NCBI GenBank assembly: GCA_045540975.1
Contig: JAZQIE010000121.1
Location: 1 to 7,818, forward strand
From: SIG510 sp045540975
GTDB taxonomy: Bacteria > Bacillota > Clostridia > Oscillospirales > JAAYXM01
DNA: 7,818 nucleotides
Reading direction: 5' to 3'
A program made the position numbers and the translations under genes. Below the pieces are notes generated by a model. The model was given only the letters and a program-made list of their open reading frames with translations. It ran no database searches and had not been told where the DNA came from. Each line of letters starts with the position of its first letter. The stretch's first letter is position 1. This document shows, in pieces, positions 5,889 through 7,818 of this stretch.

Positions 5889-7818
5889 ATGAAGAAACGC
5901 TTGATTGCACTCTTGCTGGCATTGGTCATGCTGACCTCCTCCGCGCTCGCGGTAACACACAAAAGCGCGATGATTTACGAGCGCCCGAATCTGGTGCATT
6001 TGAACAATCTGATGGACCAGCTGGAAGTCACCCTTACCGAGAACGGCGCAATCAACCGCATTATTTATCTCTACAACGAAATGCAAACCGAATACGAGAA
6101 TCTCTACACCATGCATTCGCTTGCGACGTTGCGCCGCTATCAAGCGGTGAACAACAAGCAGCGCGCGGATGAGGTGAGTGAGTGCTATAAGATTTTGGTG
6201 GATGCCTTCGAAGTCATGCGCTCTGCCATGGTCGCCATGTGCTCCTCCCGTTATGAGGACACCTTCCGTGAGGCTTGGGGCGATGAGGTCGTGGATGCGA
6301 TTTTGGAAAGCGACCCGATGACCGATGAGGAGCGCGAGCTGGAGGGCAAAATCTCGGAAAAACTTGCCGAGTACAGTGTGCTTTCCGCAGATGTCTCCGC
6401 GGAAATCGACGGGGTCCGCATTTCTATCGACAGCACGAATAATCTGAACCTGCGCCGCGAGATTTACTCCCGTTGGCAGCGCGAGATGGGAACTGTTTAT
6501 CTGGAACTGGTCAGCCTCCGCAAGCAGCTTTCGAAGGATGAGAACTACCTCAGCGAGGCGTACAAGGGCTTCTACCGTGACTATTCTCCGCAGAATGCCC
6601 GCGCACTTGAGGATATGGTTGCCGCCTCTTTGGGCAAGGTCTACGACAAAGTCGGCCGTGTGTACGATTCCACCCTCGCAAACCGCGTGGATTTGGAAAT
6701 GAGCATGACCGAAGCGGTGGATTTGGCATCCCCCGCACTCAGTTATGTGGATAAGAGCCTTGCGGATTCCTACTCGGTCATGAAGAAAAACGAGTTGTAC
6801 GACATTGAATATTCCGACCGCAAAGCATCGGTCGGCTTCACCATCACCTTCCCCTCGTATGAAACCCCGTTCATCTTCTTCCAGCCGAACGGTCATATCG
6901 ACGGACTGCACACCTTCTTCCACGAATTCGGTCACTTCAATCAGATACTCAACAGCGATATGCACGAGTATTGGCCGGGAAGTGTGCTGGATTTGGATGC
7001 CTCCGAAGTCACCTCGCAGGCACTGCCGCTGATGGTTGGCGGTGCGATGGATACCTATTTCGGCGAGGATGTCGGGGAACTGTTCCGTCAGTACAATGTG
7101 GATTCCACCATGTTCGCTCTGCTCACAGGCTGCCTTGTGGACGAGTTTGAGCAGTATGTCTACGCAACCGAGAATTTGACCGTGGACAGCTTAAACGAGA
7201 AATTCGAGGAACTGGTTGCAAAGTACCACATCCCGTGGGATGGCACGGTATGGACCCAGATTACCCACATCTACGAGACCCCGGGCTATTACATCAGCTA
7301 CGCGGTCAGCGCAATCACCGCAATGGAGATTTGGGAAAAGTTCGAAACCAACCCGACCGAGGGCAAAACGAGTTACCTCAAAGCGGTGGACGCTTGCGAG
7401 AACGGATACCGCACCATGCTCGCGCAGGCACGTCTGCGCAACCCCTTCTCCGCACCCGAACTGCTTGAAAAAATCCGTACCTTGATTGAAAACGAATTCA
7501 CCCTGCTTGTGGATACCTACGGGCATTGGGCGGAGGATGAGGTGGACTATCTGGCAGGCGTGGGAGTCATCAGCGGCTACCGCGGGGGAGACGGCAAGTA
7601 CTACTTCCGCCCGAACCAAAATGTCACCCGTGCCGAGTTTGTCAAGCTCTTGTACAGCCTGACCGGCGGCACAGACGAAACCTACACCGAGCCGTTTGCG
7701 GACGTCTCCGACACCGATTGGTTTGCGCCGTATGTCGCATGGGCGTCGGAAAACGGATTGGTCAACGGTGTGAGTGAAACCCGCTTCCACCCGAACGGCA
7801 CCATCACCCGTCAGGATA
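5889..7818 (+). CDS. Exported M3-family zinc metallopeptidase with C-terminal SLH domains (partial, runs off the window)
   Basis: At least 643 residues with no stop before the window ends. Residues 1-21 form a signal peptide (KKR, a leucine-rich core, ALA cleavage site), so the mature protein is outside the cell. A helical N-terminal part (about 25-330) is followed by the catalytic core of an oligoendopeptidase F-like M3 peptidase: HEFGH at 345-349 (zinc ligands H345 and H349, catalytic E346), a likely third ligand E373 in ASEVTSQ, and the downstream HIYETPGYYISYA segment (460-472) with the conserved His and Tyr residues. SLH modules follow, one at about 544-592 (TRAEF at 580-584) and a second from about 603 (FADVSDTDWFAPYVAWA), cut at TRQD. 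SLH modules bind secondary cell-wall polymer, so this should be a wall-anchored peptidase trimming peptides at the surface. The start has AAAGGAG (5875-5881) 7 bases upstream. A third SLH repeat probably lies beyond the edge. Confidence 0.92.
   Translation, partial: MKKRLIALLLALVMLTSSALAVTHKSAMIYERPNLVHLNNLMDQLEVTLTENGAINRIIYLYNEMQTEYENLYTMHSLATLRRYQAVNNKQRADEVSECYKILVDAFEVMRSAMVAMCSSRYEDTFREAWGDEVVDAILESDPMTDEERELEGKISEKLAEYSVLSADVSAEIDGVRISIDSTNNLNLRREIYSRWQREMGTVYLELVSLRKQLSKDENYLSEAYKGFYRDYSPQNARALEDMVAASLGKVYDKVGRVYDSTLANRVDLEMSMTEAVDLASPALSYVDKSLADSYSVMKKNELYDIEYSDRKASVGFTITFPSYETPFIFFQPNGHIDGLHTFFHEFGHFNQILNSDMHEYWPGSVLDLDASEVTSQALPLMVGGAMDTYFGEDVGELFRQYNVDSTMFALLTGCLVDEFEQYVYATENLTVDSLNEKFEELVAKYHIPWDGTVWTQITHIYETPGYYISYAVSAITAMEIWEKFETNPTEGKTSYLKAVDACENGYRTMLAQARLRNPFSAPELLEKIRTLIENEFTLLVDTYGHWAEDEVDYLAGVGVISGYRGGDGKYYFRPNQNVTRAEFVKLLYSLTGGTDETYTEPFADVSDTDWFAPYVAWASENGLVNGVSETRFHPNGTITRQD

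Noticed and set aside
5174..5962. 262-codon minus-strand frame under the YibE/F gene
   Set aside because: It is rich in His, Asp and Lys because it is the complement of hydrophobic codons. The sense frame is a clear membrane protein.
5862..6965. Long open frame (367 codons) on the minus strand under the peptidase gene
   Set aside because: It is antisense to a gene with a signal peptide, zinc site and SLH domains, has low-complexity composition and shows no recognisable domain. It is a codon-bias shadow.
1..7818. CRISPR array, tRNA/rRNA gene, insertion sequence or phage genes
   Set aside because: No spaced direct repeats, no cloverleaf-like segment, no transposase and no terminal repeats were seen. 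The window is filled by eight ordinary chromosomal genes.

Overview
The window looks like chromosome of an anaerobic, endospore-forming member of the Firmicutes (Clostridia). The basis is a clear spoIIR sporulation gene, a rubrerythrin, IspE of the non-mevalonate isoprenoid pathway, an S-layer-homology (SLH) surface protein, and strong AGGAGG-type ribosome binding sites. The genus cannot be named from this sequence. I see no phage, transposon, CRISPR or RNA gene.

Left part, minus strand (about 60-1284): spoIIR, then rubrerythrin 56 bp downstream. No terminator is visible between them. Rubrerythrin has its own near-consensus housekeeping promoter, which overlaps the spoIIR stop codon, and a strong intrinsic terminator at 60-86. 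Bases 1-59 hold nothing I can assign.

Middle (1285-1391): a compact divergent control region. Rightward there is an almost ideal housekeeping promoter (TTGATA, 17 bp, extended -10 TATAAT). The gap between its -35 and -10 is filled by a perfect 8-2-8 palindrome, the classic place for a repressor site. Leftward there is a plausible but tight sigma-F promoter for spoIIR, whose -35 overlaps the rightward -35.

Right part, plus strand (1392 to window end): six tightly packed genes that read as one operon. They are a PHP-domain phosphoesterase of the histidinol-phosphatase family, an Lrp/AsnC regulator, a class I/II PLP aminotransferase (an AlaR-AlaT/YugG-YugH-like pair), ispE, a YibE/F-family membrane protein, and an exported M3-family zinc metallopeptidase carrying SLH domains that runs off the window. 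All gaps are 12 bp or less or are overlaps, and no internal terminator is seen.

The operon joins amino-acid metabolism and its regulator, isoprenoid precursor synthesis and cell-surface functions, so it looks like a growth-linked housekeeping operon rather than one dedicated pathway. The least understood parts are the YibE/F protein, the SLH-anchored M3 peptidase and the shared control region with its palindrome.
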